Assembly (NCBI RefSeq): GCF_000473325.1
Contig: NZ_AXBI01000019.1
Span: 1-64,000 of the forward strand
Direction: 5' to 3'
Length of the DNA: 64,000 nucleotides
From: Leisingera caerulea DSM 24564
GTDB lineage: Bacteria > Pseudomonadota > Alphaproteobacteria > Rhodobacterales > Rhodobacteraceae
Positions 1 to 9,225 of this stretch are shown here, piece by piece (position 1 is the first letter of the stretch; each line of letters starts with the position of its first letter). Below the pieces are notes generated by a model that was not told where the DNA came from, searched no databases, and was given only the letters and a program-made list of their open reading frames with translations. A program made the translations under genes and the position numbers.

Positions 1-1385
1 TGCATATTGGCCAGGATCGCCTCATGCATGCGGGTGATCTCCAGCCAGCCGTCGCGGGAAAACCGCAGCTCCTTCTTGCGCATCTCGCCGGCCAGCACCG
101 TCAGGCGGCGGGCCACCACATCGCCCGCGGTCTCCAGCCGGATGGCGTATTCCATCAGGCTGCGGGCGGTCTTCAGCTGCTCCTCGCTGAACGCCTCCTC
201 CGGAACCGCCGCCACATACTGGCGGATGCCCGACAGGCAGGCGTTGACCTCTTCGTCCATCTGCTGCACCGCGCGGATCTGCTCCTTGCTGCCGCCCTCG
301 TACAGCTCCAGCACCGGGCGGAACATGGCGCCCACCTGGTCGGCCATCCGCAGCAGCTCGCGCTTGAGGTTGGCCACGGCCTGCGCGGGCGAGCCGTAGC
401 TGCCCTGCTCCAGCGCGCTGACCGGCCGCCCCGGCGGCTGCGCCCTGGGCGCCGCCGGGTCCGGGAACAGCCGCGCGAAGACACCGCCAAGCGGGGTGCA
501 GAGCGGCAGCGCCAGCAGCAAAAGCGCGGCGTTGAAGGCGAGATGCGCGCTGACCAGCATCTGGCCGCCCTGCGGATCGCCGAGCCAGCCCACCCGCAGC
601 GCCAGATTGGCGCCGAACAGGCACAGCACCGCCCAGGTGCCGCGCAGGGCCAGGTTGGCATAGGGAATGCGCCGCGCCCGCAGGTCCATGCCGCGGCTGA
701 GCCAGACCGGAATGAAGGCGGAGCCGAAATTCGCCCCCAGAACCAGCGACAGCCCGGCGGCAAAGGGAAGGGCGCCGATCTGCACCAGGGTGACGCACAT
801 CAGGATCGCCGCGACGGAGGAATGCATCACAAAGGCCAGCGCGCCGCCCGCCAGAAAGGCGGTGACATAGTCGCGCGCGAGGTAGCCCGCGATGGCGGGC
901 AGGAAGGCGCTGCCGCGGATCGGATCCATCGCCTCGCGCAGAAACCTGAGCGATATCAATATGAAGGCGACTCCCATCAGGATCCGCCCCAGCTGCCGCG
1001 CCTTTTTGGCCTCGGTCTTCACAAACAGGTAGCCGCCCGCCGCCAGCAGCACCGGCACCAGCCAGTCGAGCTTGAACGACAGGATCTGGATGATCAGCGC
1101 CGAGCCGAGATCGCCGCCCAGCACGATCGCCAGCCCGGTTGGAAAGGCGAGATAGCCGCTGGCGGCGAAGCCGGATGTGAGCAGCGCCACCGCGGCCGAG
1201 CTTTGCAGCACGATGGCGAGGATCAGCCCCATCAGGCCCGCCTGCAGATGGCTCTGCCGCCCGGTCAGCAGCCGCTGGAACGAGGCGCCATAGCTGCGCT
1301 CAATGCCGGTGCGCACCATCCGCACCGCATAAAGCAGCAGCATCGTCGCGCCCGCGAGGCTGATCAGAAATGTCAGTATCGCCAT
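1..1385 (-). CDS. Na/Pi cotransporter family protein with PhoU-like tail (partial)
   Basis: Likely sodium-dependent phosphate symporter of the inner membrane (NptA/PNaS type). About 461 codons are visible before the left edge cuts off the C-terminus. The N-terminus begins MAILTFLISLAGATMLLLYA and is followed by repeated hydrophobic segments. Two QSSAA/HSSVA-type motifs, one per half (LQSSAAVALLTSG and MHSSVAAILM), are the substrate-binding repeats typical of this family. After about residue 330 the chain turns hydrophilic and helical (ELLRMADQVGAMF, RLTVLAGEMRKKELRFS), as in PhoU domains fused to these carriers. The start ATG at 1385 lies three bases after the stop of the upstream phosphatase gene, so the two are probably one operon. 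The family is clear; the exact ion specificity is inferred. Confidence 0.88.
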   Translation of the reverse strand, partial: MAILTFLISLAGATMLLLYAVRMVRTGIERSYGASFQRLLTGRQSHLQAGLMGLILAIVLQSSAAVALLTSGFAASGYLAFPTGLAIVLGGDLGSALIIQILSFKLDWLVPVLLAAGGYLFVKTEAKKARQLGRILMGVAFILISLRFLREAMDPIRGSAFLPAIAGYLARDYVTAFLAGGALAFVMHSSVAAILMCVTLVQIGALPFAAGLSLVLGANFGSAFIPVWLSRGMDLRARRIPYANLALRGTWAVLCLFGANLALRVGWLGDPQGGQMLVSAHLAFNAALLLLALPLCTPLGGVFARLFPDPAAPRAQPPGRPVSALEQGSYGSPAQAVANLKRELLRMADQVGAMFRPVLELYEGGSKEQIRAVQQMDEEVNACLSGIRQYVAAVPEEAFSEEQLKTARSLMEYAIRLETAGDVVARRLTVLAGEMRKKELRFSRDGWLEITRMHEAILANM

Positions 1386-1388
1386 CCT

Positions 1389-2162
1389 TTACCCCGTGAT
1401 CAGTGCCAGCATGCTGCGGTGCAGCTCTGGTGTGGCCGCCGAAATCACCCGGCCGTCAGACTCCAGTCCCAGCGGCGCACCGTCCCAATCGGTGATGACC
1501 CCGCCGGCGGCGCTGACCACTGCCGAAACCGGCAGGTAATCATAGGGCTGCAGGCCGAAATCAATCACCGCATCCACATGGCCTGCCGCCAGCAAGGCGT
1601 GCGGGTAGCAGTCATAGGCAAAGCGGCGGGTCTGGCCGGACCGCATCAGCCGCGAAAACAGCTGCGGGTGGCCGCTGTGAATCTTGTCGCCTTCGTTGAC
1701 GTAGAGGACCGCCCGGTCCAGCCGGGTCTGGCCCGACACCCGGATCTGCGCCCCGTTCAGCCAGGCCCCCTGTCCCGGCAGGCCCAGAAAGGTCTCAGCC
1801 AGCGCGGGCATCCCGATCACCCCGAGTTGCGGCACGCCCGCTTGCAGATACCCGAGCAGAAAGCCGAACAGCGGATGGCCGGACAGAAAGGAGCGGGTGC
1901 CGTCGATCGGGTCGATGATCCACACATCCTCGCGGTCCCCGCCATCGAACCCATGCTCTTCGCCAAGAATTCCGTGATCGGGGAAGTGCTGCTGCAAATA
2001 GGCGCGCACCTGCGCCTCGATGGCCCTGTCGGCCTGAGTGACCGGGCTTTCATCCTCCTTGAACTCAACACCCAGCCGGCCGCGGAAAAAACTGCGGGCG
2101 GTTTCGGAGGCCATTTCAACGATCCGCAGGGCGTGATCGGCGTGATCCTGTGTCATCGGCAT
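1389..2162 (-). CDS. Inositol-monophosphatase family; histidinol-phosphatase-like (HisN type)
   Basis: A 257-residue Mg2+-dependent phosphatase, about the usual length for the family. The IMPase metal site is complete: a GEEHG motif and a WIIDPIDGTRSFLSG block in which the aspartates bind metal. The SPVTQADRAIE segment and the SFLSG wording resemble HisN histidinol-phosphatases (last dephosphorylation of histidine synthesis) more than inositol phosphatases. The reading frame stays open upstream to 2465, but that part is rich in Pro and Arg and unlike the family, so I start at the ATG at 2162; the ATG at 2156 is also possible. It precedes the Na/Pi carrier in the same direction. The substrate is inferred from motif wording only. 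Confidence 0.85.
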   Translation of the reverse strand: MPMTQDHADHALRIVEMASETARSFFRGRLGVEFKEDESPVTQADRAIEAQVRAYLQQHFPDHGILGEEHGFDGGDREDVWIIDPIDGTRSFLSGHPLFGFLLGYLQAGVPQLGVIGMPALAETFLGLPGQGAWLNGAQIRVSGQTRLDRAVLYVNEGDKIHSGHPQLFSRLMRSGQTRRFAYDCYPHALLAAGHVDAVIDFGLQPYDYLPVSAVVSAAGGVITDWDGAPLGLESDGRVISAATPELHRSMLALITG

Positions 2163-2471
2163 TGGTTCAGGCGCCCTCCCTGTGTGTTCTGCCCCGACAG
2201 CCGCGCGGCGGAGGGCTGGCCTGTCTGCTGCGGCACTTGCACCGGGGGCGGCGCCGGTCCCCGGGTTGTTTCTGTGCCGGACCGCGGCAGCCCCGAAACG
2301 GGCGCCGCAGATCCACGCTTGCCGGATAGATTTCGCGAAACTGTGGGCTTGGTCAACAAAAAAGTTGGGAAATGACCGAATGAAGGGCAATGGTTTCGCT
2401 AACTCGCACAGGTTTTCACCCGGCGGCGTGAACCTCTGACCGGTTCGAGGGGGTAAAAACCGCAAACGGGC
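2163..2471. other. Intergenic stretch, no gene recognised
   Basis: About 310 bases between the phosphatase gene and the LuxR-type regulator, both on the minus strand. It should hold the phosphatase promoter. I see no convincing hairpin terminator, tRNA or small gene; the open frames crossing it have unnatural composition. Confidence 0.5.
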
Positions 2472-3269
2472 CTACCCCGCCGCCAGATGCCGGGTGGCCA
2501 TGGAAAACAGTTCAGCTTGCGAGGAGATCCCCAGCTTGGAATAGGCATGGTGCCGGTGCACTTTCACCGTGCCCTCGGCAATGCCCAGATATGCCGCGGC
2601 TGATGGTGTCGAGTGCCCTTGCAGGATCAGCTGCACCACCTCCCGCTCGCGCGGGCTGAGCACGCCGGCGCCAAAGGTGAGCATCCGGTCCTCCCAGCCT
2701 TGCTGCTGGACCCCTTGCGCCGCGGTTTCCGCCTGCCCCCACTGCCGCCGGACCGAGGCGGAGATCACCTCGAACACAGCGTTCAGCCGATCCGTGTCCG
2801 CAGCCTCGAACCGCTGCTGGCGGGCAAAGCGGGCCAGCGAGACGATGAACCAGCGCTCTGCCCCGTCTTGCACCAGCACGCCGATTTCGTCGCTGATGTT
2901 TATCTTGCGATAGAAGGCGCGGTAGTATTCCGAGCGGTAAAAGGCCTCTGGCGCCAAGTCCATCAGCCGGTAGGCGCCGGGTGCGCAGCCATTGCGGCAG
3001 GCTTGATACAGCGGGTCCAGCAGGTAGGGGCCGCTGGCGTAGAACTCCACCGTGATCGCCGCCTGCAGCTCATCCAGATCCTGATACAGCGAGACCGGCG
3101 GCAGCGCGCCGTCATACCGCGAGACGATCATCGAATCGAAGCTGCAGCATTGGCCAAGGATCTGCCGCAGCGCACCGGGGAAACGCTCGGTAGCAACCGT
3201 ACCGGCCAGGGCCGCCATGGCTTCGGCCCAAAGGGCAGGCAGCGGAGAGAATGCGGTTCCTGTGCTCAT
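2472..3269 (-). CDS. LuxR-family transcriptional regulator
   Basis: A 265-residue DNA-binding regulator. The C-terminal 65 residues hold a LuxR/GerE helix-turn-helix (LSPREREVVQLILQG, then IAEGTVKVHRHHAYSKLGI). The N-terminal 190 residues are an uncharacterised sensor-like region with many aromatic residues (FYRSEYYRAFYRKINISDEIG) and show neither a response-regulator receiver nor a clear acyl-homoserine-lactone domain. It is transcribed away from the agmatinase gene, and 95 bases separate the two starts, so it probably controls the agmatinase/binding-protein pair. Its effector is unknown. Confidence 0.85.
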   Translation of the reverse strand: MSTGTAFSPLPALWAEAMAALAGTVATERFPGALRQILGQCCSFDSMIVSRYDGALPPVSLYQDLDELQAAITVEFYASGPYLLDPLYQACRNGCAPGAYRLMDLAPEAFYRSEYYRAFYRKINISDEIGVLVQDGAERWFIVSLARFARQQRFEAADTDRLNAVFEVISASVRRQWGQAETAAQGVQQQGWEDRMLTFGAGVLSPREREVVQLILQGHSTPSAAAYLGIAEGTVKVHRHHAYSKLGISSQAELFSMATRHLAAG

Positions 3270-3364
3270 CTATACCGAAAGTTATATATCCATTGCTCAG
3301 TTTACCGGCATAAGCACGGATTTCAAACTGGGGCCAAGCGTTTTCCAACCCTACGGAGCCCCAG

Positions 3365-4336
3365 ATGACCGATACTTCCAGTGTGAATCCCGTGCAGGGC
3401 GACCTGGCCTTTACCCGCGAGAGCGACCGCGGGGTCATTGCCGAGGCCAGCTATGCCGGCGCGCTCAGCTTTATGCGCCGCCGCTATACCCGCGACCTGA
3501 GCGGTGCGGATGTGGCGGTGATGGGCGTGCCGTTCGACCTGTCGGTCTCCAGCCGCTCCGGCACCCGGCTGGGCCCGCGCGCAGTGCGCTCGGGGTCCAG
3601 CCATATCGCCTGGTCGGCGCCATGGCCCTGGCAAGCCGACCCTTATGAAGCGCTCCGGGTGGTCGACTACGGCGATTGCGAGTTCGATTACGGCTACCCG
3701 CACAAAGTGCCGGGGCAGATCGCCCAGGCGGCGCGGGATGTGCTGGCGACGGACACCGCGCTGTTGTCCATCGGCGGCGACCACTTCATCACCTATCCGC
3801 TGCTGAAGGCGCATGCGGAAAAGCACGGCCCCCTTAGCCTGATCCAGTTCGACGCCCATTCCGACACCTGGGCGGACGAGGAAGGCCGCATCGACCACGG
3901 CACCATGCTGTGGCACGCGATCCGCGAGGGGCTGGTGGATCCGGCACGCTCAGTCCAGGTCGGCATCCGCACTCACAACCCCGATCCGATGGGCATGAAC
4001 ATTATTGACGCAATCGAGGTGCAGAAGACAGGGCCGGAGGCGGTGGCAGAGAAGATCCGTTGCATCGTCGGCGATCACAAAACCTATGTCACTTTTGACA
4101 TCGACGCGCTGGAGCCCGCCTCCGCCCCCGGCACCGGCACCCCGGTGATCGGCGGCCTCAGCCCCTACCAGGCGCAGGAGATCATCCGCGGGCTGACCGG
4201 CACCGATGTGATTGGTATGGACGTGGTTGAGGTCGCCCCGGCCTATGACATTTCCGAAATCACCGCCATCGCGGCGGCCACCATCGCCAACGATCTGCTC
4301 TGCCTTTACGCCGCCGGGGCCTCCGGCCAGCGCTGA
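3365..4336 (+). CDS. Agmatinase / ureohydrolase family protein
   Basis: A 323-residue arginase-fold enzyme that probably cleaves agmatine or a related guanidino compound to the amine plus urea in the cytoplasm. All manganese-binding motifs are present: GGDH (about residue 138), FDAHSDT (about 160) and FDIDALEPASAPGTGTP (about 243). The start is supported by a GGAG eight bases upstream. It is followed 24 bases later by a polyamine-type ABC binding protein, which suggests uptake and cleavage of a guanidino or polyamine compound. Agmatinase is the usual annotation; guanidinobutyrase or guanidinopropionase activity cannot be excluded from motifs. Confidence 0.9.
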   Translation: MTDTSSVNPVQGDLAFTRESDRGVIAEASYAGALSFMRRRYTRDLSGADVAVMGVPFDLSVSSRSGTRLGPRAVRSGSSHIAWSAPWPWQADPYEALRVVDYGDCEFDYGYPHKVPGQIAQAARDVLATDTALLSIGGDHFITYPLLKAHAEKHGPLSLIQFDAHSDTWADEEGRIDHGTMLWHAIREGLVDPARSVQVGIRTHNPDPMGMNIIDAIEVQKTGPEAVAEKIRCIVGDHKTYVTFDIDALEPASAPGTGTPVIGGLSPYQAQEIIRGLTGTDVIGMDVVEVAPAYDISEITAIAAATIANDLLCLYAAGASGQR

Positions 4337-4360
4337 GGCGCACACAACAGGGAGGAACAC

Positions 4361-5446
4361 ATGGTCAATTTTCAAACCATTTCCGCAACCGCGCTGGCTA
4401 CTGTTCTGGCAGTGCCGGCAACCGCCGGGGAGCTCGCCATTTACAACTGGGCGGATTACTTCGGCGAAACCACCGTCTCCGGCTACGAGACTGCGACCGG
4501 CACCAGAGTCACGCTGGACTATTTCGACAGCAATGAGGTGCTGGAGACCAAGTTGCTGGCAAGCGGCTCTGGCTATGATGTGGTCTTCCCAGCGGCCTCC
4601 AACGCCGAACGCCAGCTGCAGGCCGGGGCGCTGCATCCGATCGACACGTCGCGGCTGGAAAACTATGGCAACCTGCGCCCGGAAATCCTGGCCTCGCTCG
4701 ACAAGGTGCCGGGCGGGCGGAAGCTGGGCGTTCCCTATACCTGGGGCACCATCGGCATCGCCTACAACCCGGCGCTGGTGTCGCAGCGGCTGGGGGATTT
4801 GCCCGTCGACAGCTGGGAATTGCTGTTCAATCCGCAGTATGCCGCCAAGCTGAAGGACTGCGGCATCGGGATGCTGGACTCGCCGGTCGAAATGCTGTCG
4901 GTCACCCTGAACTTCCTCGGCGCAGACCCCTATTCGCAGGACCAGGCGGACATCACCCAGGCACAGGACCTGCTGGCGGGGGCAGCTCAGAGCATCCGCT
5001 ATTTCAGCAATCAGAAGCCGTCCACCGATCTGCCGGCCGGGAACCTCTGCCTGGCGGTGATGTATTCCGGCGACGCGGGCATCGCCCAGGCGCGGGCGGC
5101 GGAAGCCGGAAAGGGTGTGGAGATTTTCTATTCCATTCCCAAGGAAGGCACCCTGATGTGGATCGACCTGATGGCGATTCCGGAAGATGCCGCCAACAAG
5201 GCAGAGGCCTATGAGTTCATCGACTACATGCTGCGGCCCGAGGTGATTGCCGAGGTCTCCAACACTGTTTTCTTTGCCAATGCAAATGCGGCAGCGGACC
5301 CGCATGTTTTGCCAGAGATCCTGTCCGATCCAGGCATCTACCCGGACGCGGCCACCCTTGCCCGCCTGTTCCCGGACAAAAGCCTGGGCGCCAAGGCGCT
5401 GCGCCAGCGCACCCGCGCCTGGACCAAGGTGAAGTCGGGGATCTGA
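4361..5446 (+). CDS. Polyamine-type ABC transporter substrate-binding protein
   Basis: A 361-residue periplasmic binding protein of the PotD/PotF family. It has a signal peptide ending near AVPATAG, then the typical opening ELAIYNWADYFGE and the conserved VVFPA and VPYTWGT segments. A strong GGGAGGA ribosome site precedes the ATG. It has no membrane or ATPase genes of its own; the nearest set begins at 6380 and has a second binding protein at 9226. It may therefore be an additional receptor for that transporter. Polyamine or a similar cationic amine is the expected ligand. Confidence 0.88.
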   Translation: MVNFQTISATALATVLAVPATAGELAIYNWADYFGETTVSGYETATGTRVTLDYFDSNEVLETKLLASGSGYDVVFPAASNAERQLQAGALHPIDTSRLENYGNLRPEILASLDKVPGGRKLGVPYTWGTIGIAYNPALVSQRLGDLPVDSWELLFNPQYAAKLKDCGIGMLDSPVEMLSVTLNFLGADPYSQDQADITQAQDLLAGAAQSIRYFSNQKPSTDLPAGNLCLAVMYSGDAGIAQARAAEAGKGVEIFYSIPKEGTLMWIDLMAIPEDAANKAEAYEFIDYMLRPEVIAEVSNTVFFANANAAADPHVLPEILSDPGIYPDAATLARLFPDKSLGAKALRQRTRAWTKVKSGI

Positions 5447-5450
5447 AACA

Positions 5451-5473
5451 CAGGGGCCTGCCGCCGGCCCCTG
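5451..5473. terminator. GC-rich hairpin between convergent genes
   Basis: Eight-base arms CAGGGGCC and GGCCCCTG around a seven-base loop, five bases after the binding-protein stop and before the end of the convergent TetR gene. There is no T-tract, so terminator function is only probable. Confidence 0.5.
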
Positions 5474-5488
5474 CGCCCCTTGCGGGTG

Positions 5489-6130
5489 CTATTTCGCGAC
5501 GATGGCACCTTGCAGCGAAAAGTGTGCGGGGAACATCGCTGCCAGAAAACGGAAGATGATCCGCGCCGCTTCCTCCCTGTCGAACCGGTCGGGATGCAGC
5601 AGAAAGTCGGTCCACATCCCTTCCAGCAGCGCCAGCGTGCCATGGGTTGCATCCCGCGCTGCCGCCGGAGCGTCCGGGGTGGCCGCCTCCCGCACGATCC
5701 GGGAAAAGGCGTTGTGGACCATGCCCCGCAGCCGCCCGTCGCGGGTGTCCGAATGCTCGGCGATGGCCTTGCGGTTCCTGGACTCGCCGCGGAAGGCGTA
5801 CCAGATGCTGACATTGCGGCGGTTCAGCACGCGCTCGCTGAGGTCGCCGCGCACGATCATCTCGATCCGTTCCTGCGGGCTGTCGCCTGCGGTTTGAAGC
5901 AGCGCCTCCAGCCCGTCGTAATATTCCTCCGACGAGTGGTGCGCCGCCGCCTGAACCAGGTTGTCCTTGCCGCCGAAATGCAGGTGGATCATGCCGCGCG
6001 ACAGGCCCGCGCGCTGGATGATCTCGCTGACGGAGGTTTCCGAGATCCCCTTTTCCGCCACCGAATCCAGCACTGCCTCAATCAGCGCATGGCGGTTCTG
6101 TTCGCGGTTCTGTTCCCTTTTTCCGGTCAT
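5489..6130 (-). CDS. TetR/AcrR-family transcriptional repressor (BetI-like)
   Basis: A 213-residue repressor. The N-terminal HTH reads ALIEAVLDSVAEKGISETSV then IIQRAGLSRGMIHLHFGGKD, the pattern of BetI-like TetR proteins. The C-terminal half is a BetI-type ligand domain (RRNVSIWYAFRGESRN). The frame is open to 6331, but the extra sequence runs through the operator region, so the ATG at 6130 is chosen. It is divergent from the ABC transporter operon, with two operator-like inverted repeats between them, and probably represses that operon until a substrate amine binds. Confidence 0.87.
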   Translation of the reverse strand: MTGKREQNREQNRHALIEAVLDSVAEKGISETSVSEIIQRAGLSRGMIHLHFGGKDNLVQAAAHHSSEEYYDGLEALLQTAGDSPQERIEMIVRGDLSERVLNRRNVSIWYAFRGESRNRKAIAEHSDTRDGRLRGMVHNAFSRIVREAATPDAPAAARDATHGTLALLEGMWTDFLLHPDRFDREEAARIIFRFLAAMFPAHFSLQGAIVAK

Positions 6131-6250
6131 CCGGCCCCATTTATCCAAGCACTTGCGCAGAATAACCCTGCTGTTACGCGGGTCTGCCTGCTGCGGCAAG
6201 CTGTGGTGATTTGCCCATCTAGCCATATTGCGGGAAATTCTCCAAGCAAA

Positions 6251-6331
6251 ATGGACGCTTGTACATTTTTTAAAGAAACCTGTTGACAGAACGCCCCGCC
6301 GGGCCGCAGATTTTGATGGACGATTGTCCAT
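6251..6331. promoter_or_regulatory. Two operator-like inverted repeats in the TetR/ABC divergent promoter
   Basis: ATGGACgcttGTACAT at 6251-6266 and ATGGACgattGTCCAT at 6316-6331 share arms and the four-base spacer; the second is a perfect inverted repeat and the first has one mismatch. Centres are 65 bases apart. A TTGACA box sits between them at 6283. They are the natural binding sites of the TetR protein at 5489-6130. Confidence 0.65.
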
Positions 6332-6379
6332 TTAAGGTGACAGCGCCACGCCCGCAGATCAAGCAAGCAACGGAGTCTC

Positions 6380-7243
6380 ATGGCCGGATTTCTCAGAACC
6401 GAGGCTGGCAAAGGCCTGGCGCTCAGCGCTCCGGCATCGCTTTATGTGGGGCTGCTGGTGGCGGCGCCGCTTGGAATCCTGGTGGCCTACAGCTTCTGGA
6501 CCCAGACTTATGTCGAGATCGACAGGACGCTGACCTGGGCCAACTACCTGGAGGCTGCCACTGACCCGCTGGTGCGCCATCTGATGCTGCGGTCCATCCT
6601 GATCGCCGGGGCGGTCACCGCGGCCACCGTGGCGCTGGCCTACCCGATTGCCTATTTCATCGCTTTCCGCACCCGCAAGAAAACCCTGTGGCTTTTGCTG
6701 ATCACCATCCCGTTCTGGTCCAGCTACCTGCTGCGGGTGTTCAGCTGGAAGCTGATCCTGGGGTTTAACGGGGTAATGAATTCGGCACTGATCTCATTGG
6801 GGCTGATCAAAGAGCCGCTGACCTTCCTTCTGTATAACGAATTCGCCGTGGTGCTGACCCTGGCACACGCCTGGGCGCCCTTTGCGATCCTGCCGATCTA
6901 TGTCTCGCTGCAGAAAATCGACCGCTCGCTGCTGGAAGCGGCGACCGATCTCGGCTGCTCCAAGCTGGAGCGGTTCATCCGTGTCACCCTGCCCCTCACG
7001 GTGCCGGGCATTATCGCGGCCAGCCTGATCATATTCATCCCAACCGTGGGCGACTATGTAACCCCGTCACTGGTCGGGGGCTCGCAAGGCAAAATGGTGG
7101 CGAACCTCATCCAGGTGCAGTTCGGCCCGGCCAACAACTGGCCGCTGGGGGCAACCCTGTCGCTGGTCGCCATGGCTTCGGTCGGCTTTGTTGCGGTTCT
7201 GTTCGTCATCCTGGCCACCGCTTTGGGGAGGAGGATCCGTTGA
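6380..7243 (+). CDS. ABC transporter permease (PotB-like)
   Basis: A 287-residue inner-membrane permease with about six hydrophobic segments. The cytoplasmic coupling loop for the ATPase is present (EAATDLGCSKLERFIRVTLP, around residue 190). It forms the first gene of a four-gene set: two permeases, ATPase and binding protein. The order and sequences match spermidine/putrescine-type importers. It overlaps the next permease by four bases, which implies translational coupling. Confidence 0.92.
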   Translation: MAGFLRTEAGKGLALSAPASLYVGLLVAAPLGILVAYSFWTQTYVEIDRTLTWANYLEAATDPLVRHLMLRSILIAGAVTAATVALAYPIAYFIAFRTRKKTLWLLLITIPFWSSYLLRVFSWKLILGFNGVMNSALISLGLIKEPLTFLLYNEFAVVLTLAHAWAPFAILPIYVSLQKIDRSLLEAATDLGCSKLERFIRVTLPLTVPGIIAASLIIFIPTVGDYVTPSLVGGSQGKMVANLIQVQFGPANNWPLGATLSLVAMASVGFVAVLFVILATALGRRIR

Positions 7244-8091
7244 GCACTCCGGTGAGCGATCCGCTGAACAAACCCCTCACCGCGCCGTTGAGCAAACCGC
7301 TGCGCAAACCAGTCCGCTTTCCCTGGCTCCTGGCCTATGCCATTGGCTACCTGATCTTCCTGTATCTGCCGGTGCTGCTGCTGCCGCTGTTTTCTTTCAA
7401 TGACGGCACCATCGTCGCCTTTCCGATGAAGGGCTTTACCCTCAAATGGTACGCCCAGCTGGGCGCGCAGGACACGCTGCTGCAAGCGATGGCCAACTCG
7501 CTGATCGTCGGCGCGGTGACCGCGCTGGTGGCCACCTCGCTGGGGCTGTTCGCCGCCCGCGCCTATGTGCGGTACCGGTTCAAGGGGCGCGAAGTGTCGG
7601 AGGGGCTGGTGATGCTGCCCTTGGTCATTCCCGGCATCATTGTGGCGTCTTCAATGCTGGTTTTGTTCATCTCTCTGGGGTTGAAGCCGTCGCTCACAAC
7701 GGTGATCCTGGGTCATGTGTTTGTCGCCCTGCCCTTTGCGGTCTCGATCATGAAATCCGCCTTTGACGACTTCGACCAATCGCTGGAGGAAGCCGCTTTT
7801 GACCTTGGTGAAACCGTCATCGGCACCTTCCGCCGGGTGACCCTGCCGATTGTGGCGCCGGGGATCGTTGCCAGCCTGCTGGTCACATTCACCGTGTCCT
7901 TCGACGAATTCGTTCTGGCCTTCTTCCTGTCCGGCAACCAGCCCACCCTGCCGGTCTATATCTGGAGCCAGATCCGTTTCCCGGCCAAGCTGCCGAACAC
8001 ACTGGCGCTTGGCTCGCTCCTGTTGCTCGCCTCGGTGCTCCTGCTGCTGACCGCCGAATACTTCCGCCGCCGTTCCACCAAATCCGCCTGA
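7240..8091 (+). CDS. ABC transporter permease (PotC-like)
   Basis: A 283-residue second permease of the polyamine-type importer. It starts with TTG overlapping the upstream stop (TTGA), preceded by GGGGAGGAGG, so the start is well supported. The coupling loop EEAAFDLGETVIGTFRRVTL lies near residue 180. The first 20 residues contain an odd short repeat, PLNKPLTAPLSKPLRKP, a proline/lysine-rich cytoplasmic extension before the first membrane helix. Confidence 0.92.
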   Translation: MSTPVSDPLNKPLTAPLSKPLRKPVRFPWLLAYAIGYLIFLYLPVLLLPLFSFNDGTIVAFPMKGFTLKWYAQLGAQDTLLQAMANSLIVGAVTALVATSLGLFAARAYVRYRFKGREVSEGLVMLPLVIPGIIVASSMLVLFISLGLKPSLTTVILGHVFVALPFAVSIMKSAFDDFDQSLEEAAFDLGETVIGTFRRVTLPIVAPGIVASLLVTFTVSFDEFVLAFFLSGNQPTLPVYIWSQIRFPAKLPNTLALGSLLLLASVLLLLTAEYFRRRSTKSA

Positions 8092-8105
8092 GGAAGGACC
8101 CGCAG

Positions 8106-9206
8106 ATGACAAGTCAGAACATCATCGAAATCTCCGGGGTGGAAAAACGCTTTGGCACCTTTGTGGCGGTGCGCGACCTGAACCTGGAGCTGAAAGAAGG
8201 CGAGTTCTTCTCCCTTCTCGGCCCGTCCGGCTGCGGCAAGACAACAGCTCTGCGGATGATTGCGGGTTTTCAGGACCATGACGCGGGCACCATCCGCATC
8301 GCGGGTCAGGAAATGGCGCATATTCCGGCCAACAAGCGCCCCACCAACATGGTGTTCCAGTCCTATGCGATCTTCCCGCACCTGAACGTCGGCGACAACG
8401 TGGCCTTTGGCCTGCGCAAGCTGAACCTGGGCAAGGCTGAGGTAAAGGAGCGTGTTGCCGAAGCGCTGGAGATGGTCGAGCTGGGCGGGCTGCAATCGCG
8501 CAAAGCGGATGAGCTGTCGGGCGGCCAGCGCCAGCGGGTGGCCCTGGCCCGCGCGCTGGTGATGCGGCCCAAGGTGCTCTTGCTGGATGAGCCTTTGTCA
8601 GCTCTGGACAAAAACCTGCGCGAGGCGATGCAGCTGGAAATGCGCCGGCTGCAGCAGAAGCTGGGCATAACTTTCGTGATGGTCACCCACGACCAGTATG
8701 AGGCGATGACCATGTCCGACCGCATCGGCGTGATGTTCGCCGGCAAGCTGGAGCAGGTCGACCGCCCCGAAGTGCTGTACTCCCGCCCCTGCAACCGCCG
8801 GGTCGCGTCCTTCATCGGCGGCATGAATTTCCTGGATGCGCGGCTGACCGCGGACAATGGCCAGTCAGTGAATGTCGACCTGCAGGGTTTTGGCCCGCTT
8901 ACGATCGAGGTGAACCCCAACGCACTGGCCCGCAGCCCCGACCTGCTGGCGGGCATCCGCCCCGAACAGCTGGAAATCAGCGCCACTCAGCCGCCGGGCT
9001 ATGACGCCTGCCTGCAAGGCAGCGTCAGCGACATCGCCTTCTACGGCGAGAGCGTCCACTACTACGTGCGCGCCGACGGGGTGGAGGAGCCGATCTCCGT
9101 GGCCGTTCCCAACTACTTCCACACGGTGGATCACAAGCGCGGCGACCGTGTCTGGCTGGGGGTGCAGAACGCCTCGGTCATCGACCTCGGCGCGCGGGAA
9201 GCATGA
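8106..9206 (+). CDS. ABC transporter ATP-binding protein (PotA-like)
   Basis: A 366-residue ATPase that powers the importer. Walker A is GPSGCGKTT (about residue 39), the signature LSGGQRQRVALARAL, Walker B VLLLDEPLSALD, and the H-loop VTHDQYEAM. The last 110 residues form a TOBE domain, as in PotA, with the usual length. It lies 14 bases after the second permease and 19 bases before the cognate binding protein. Confidence 0.93.
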   Translation: MTSQNIIEISGVEKRFGTFVAVRDLNLELKEGEFFSLLGPSGCGKTTALRMIAGFQDHDAGTIRIAGQEMAHIPANKRPTNMVFQSYAIFPHLNVGDNVAFGLRKLNLGKAEVKERVAEALEMVELGGLQSRKADELSGGQRQRVALARALVMRPKVLLLDEPLSALDKNLREAMQLEMRRLQQKLGITFVMVTHDQYEAMTMSDRIGVMFAGKLEQVDRPEVLYSRPCNRRVASFIGGMNFLDARLTADNGQSVNVDLQGFGPLTIEVNPNALARSPDLLAGIRPEQLEISATQPPGYDACLQGSVSDIAFYGESVHYYVRADGVEEPISVAVPNYFHTVDHKRGDRVWLGVQNASVIDLGAREA

Positions 9207-9225
9207 GAATAAAGGGAGGAAAACA

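Noticed and set aside
24..2375. A 783-codon open frame on the plus strand
   Set aside because: It runs antisense to the Na/Pi cotransporter and phosphatase genes, has His/Gln/Arg-rich composition and no family motif. It is a product of high GC.
2163..2465. N-terminal extension of the histidinol-phosphatase-like gene
   Set aside because: The extra residues are not conserved-looking and the internal ATG at 2162 starts the family fold directly.
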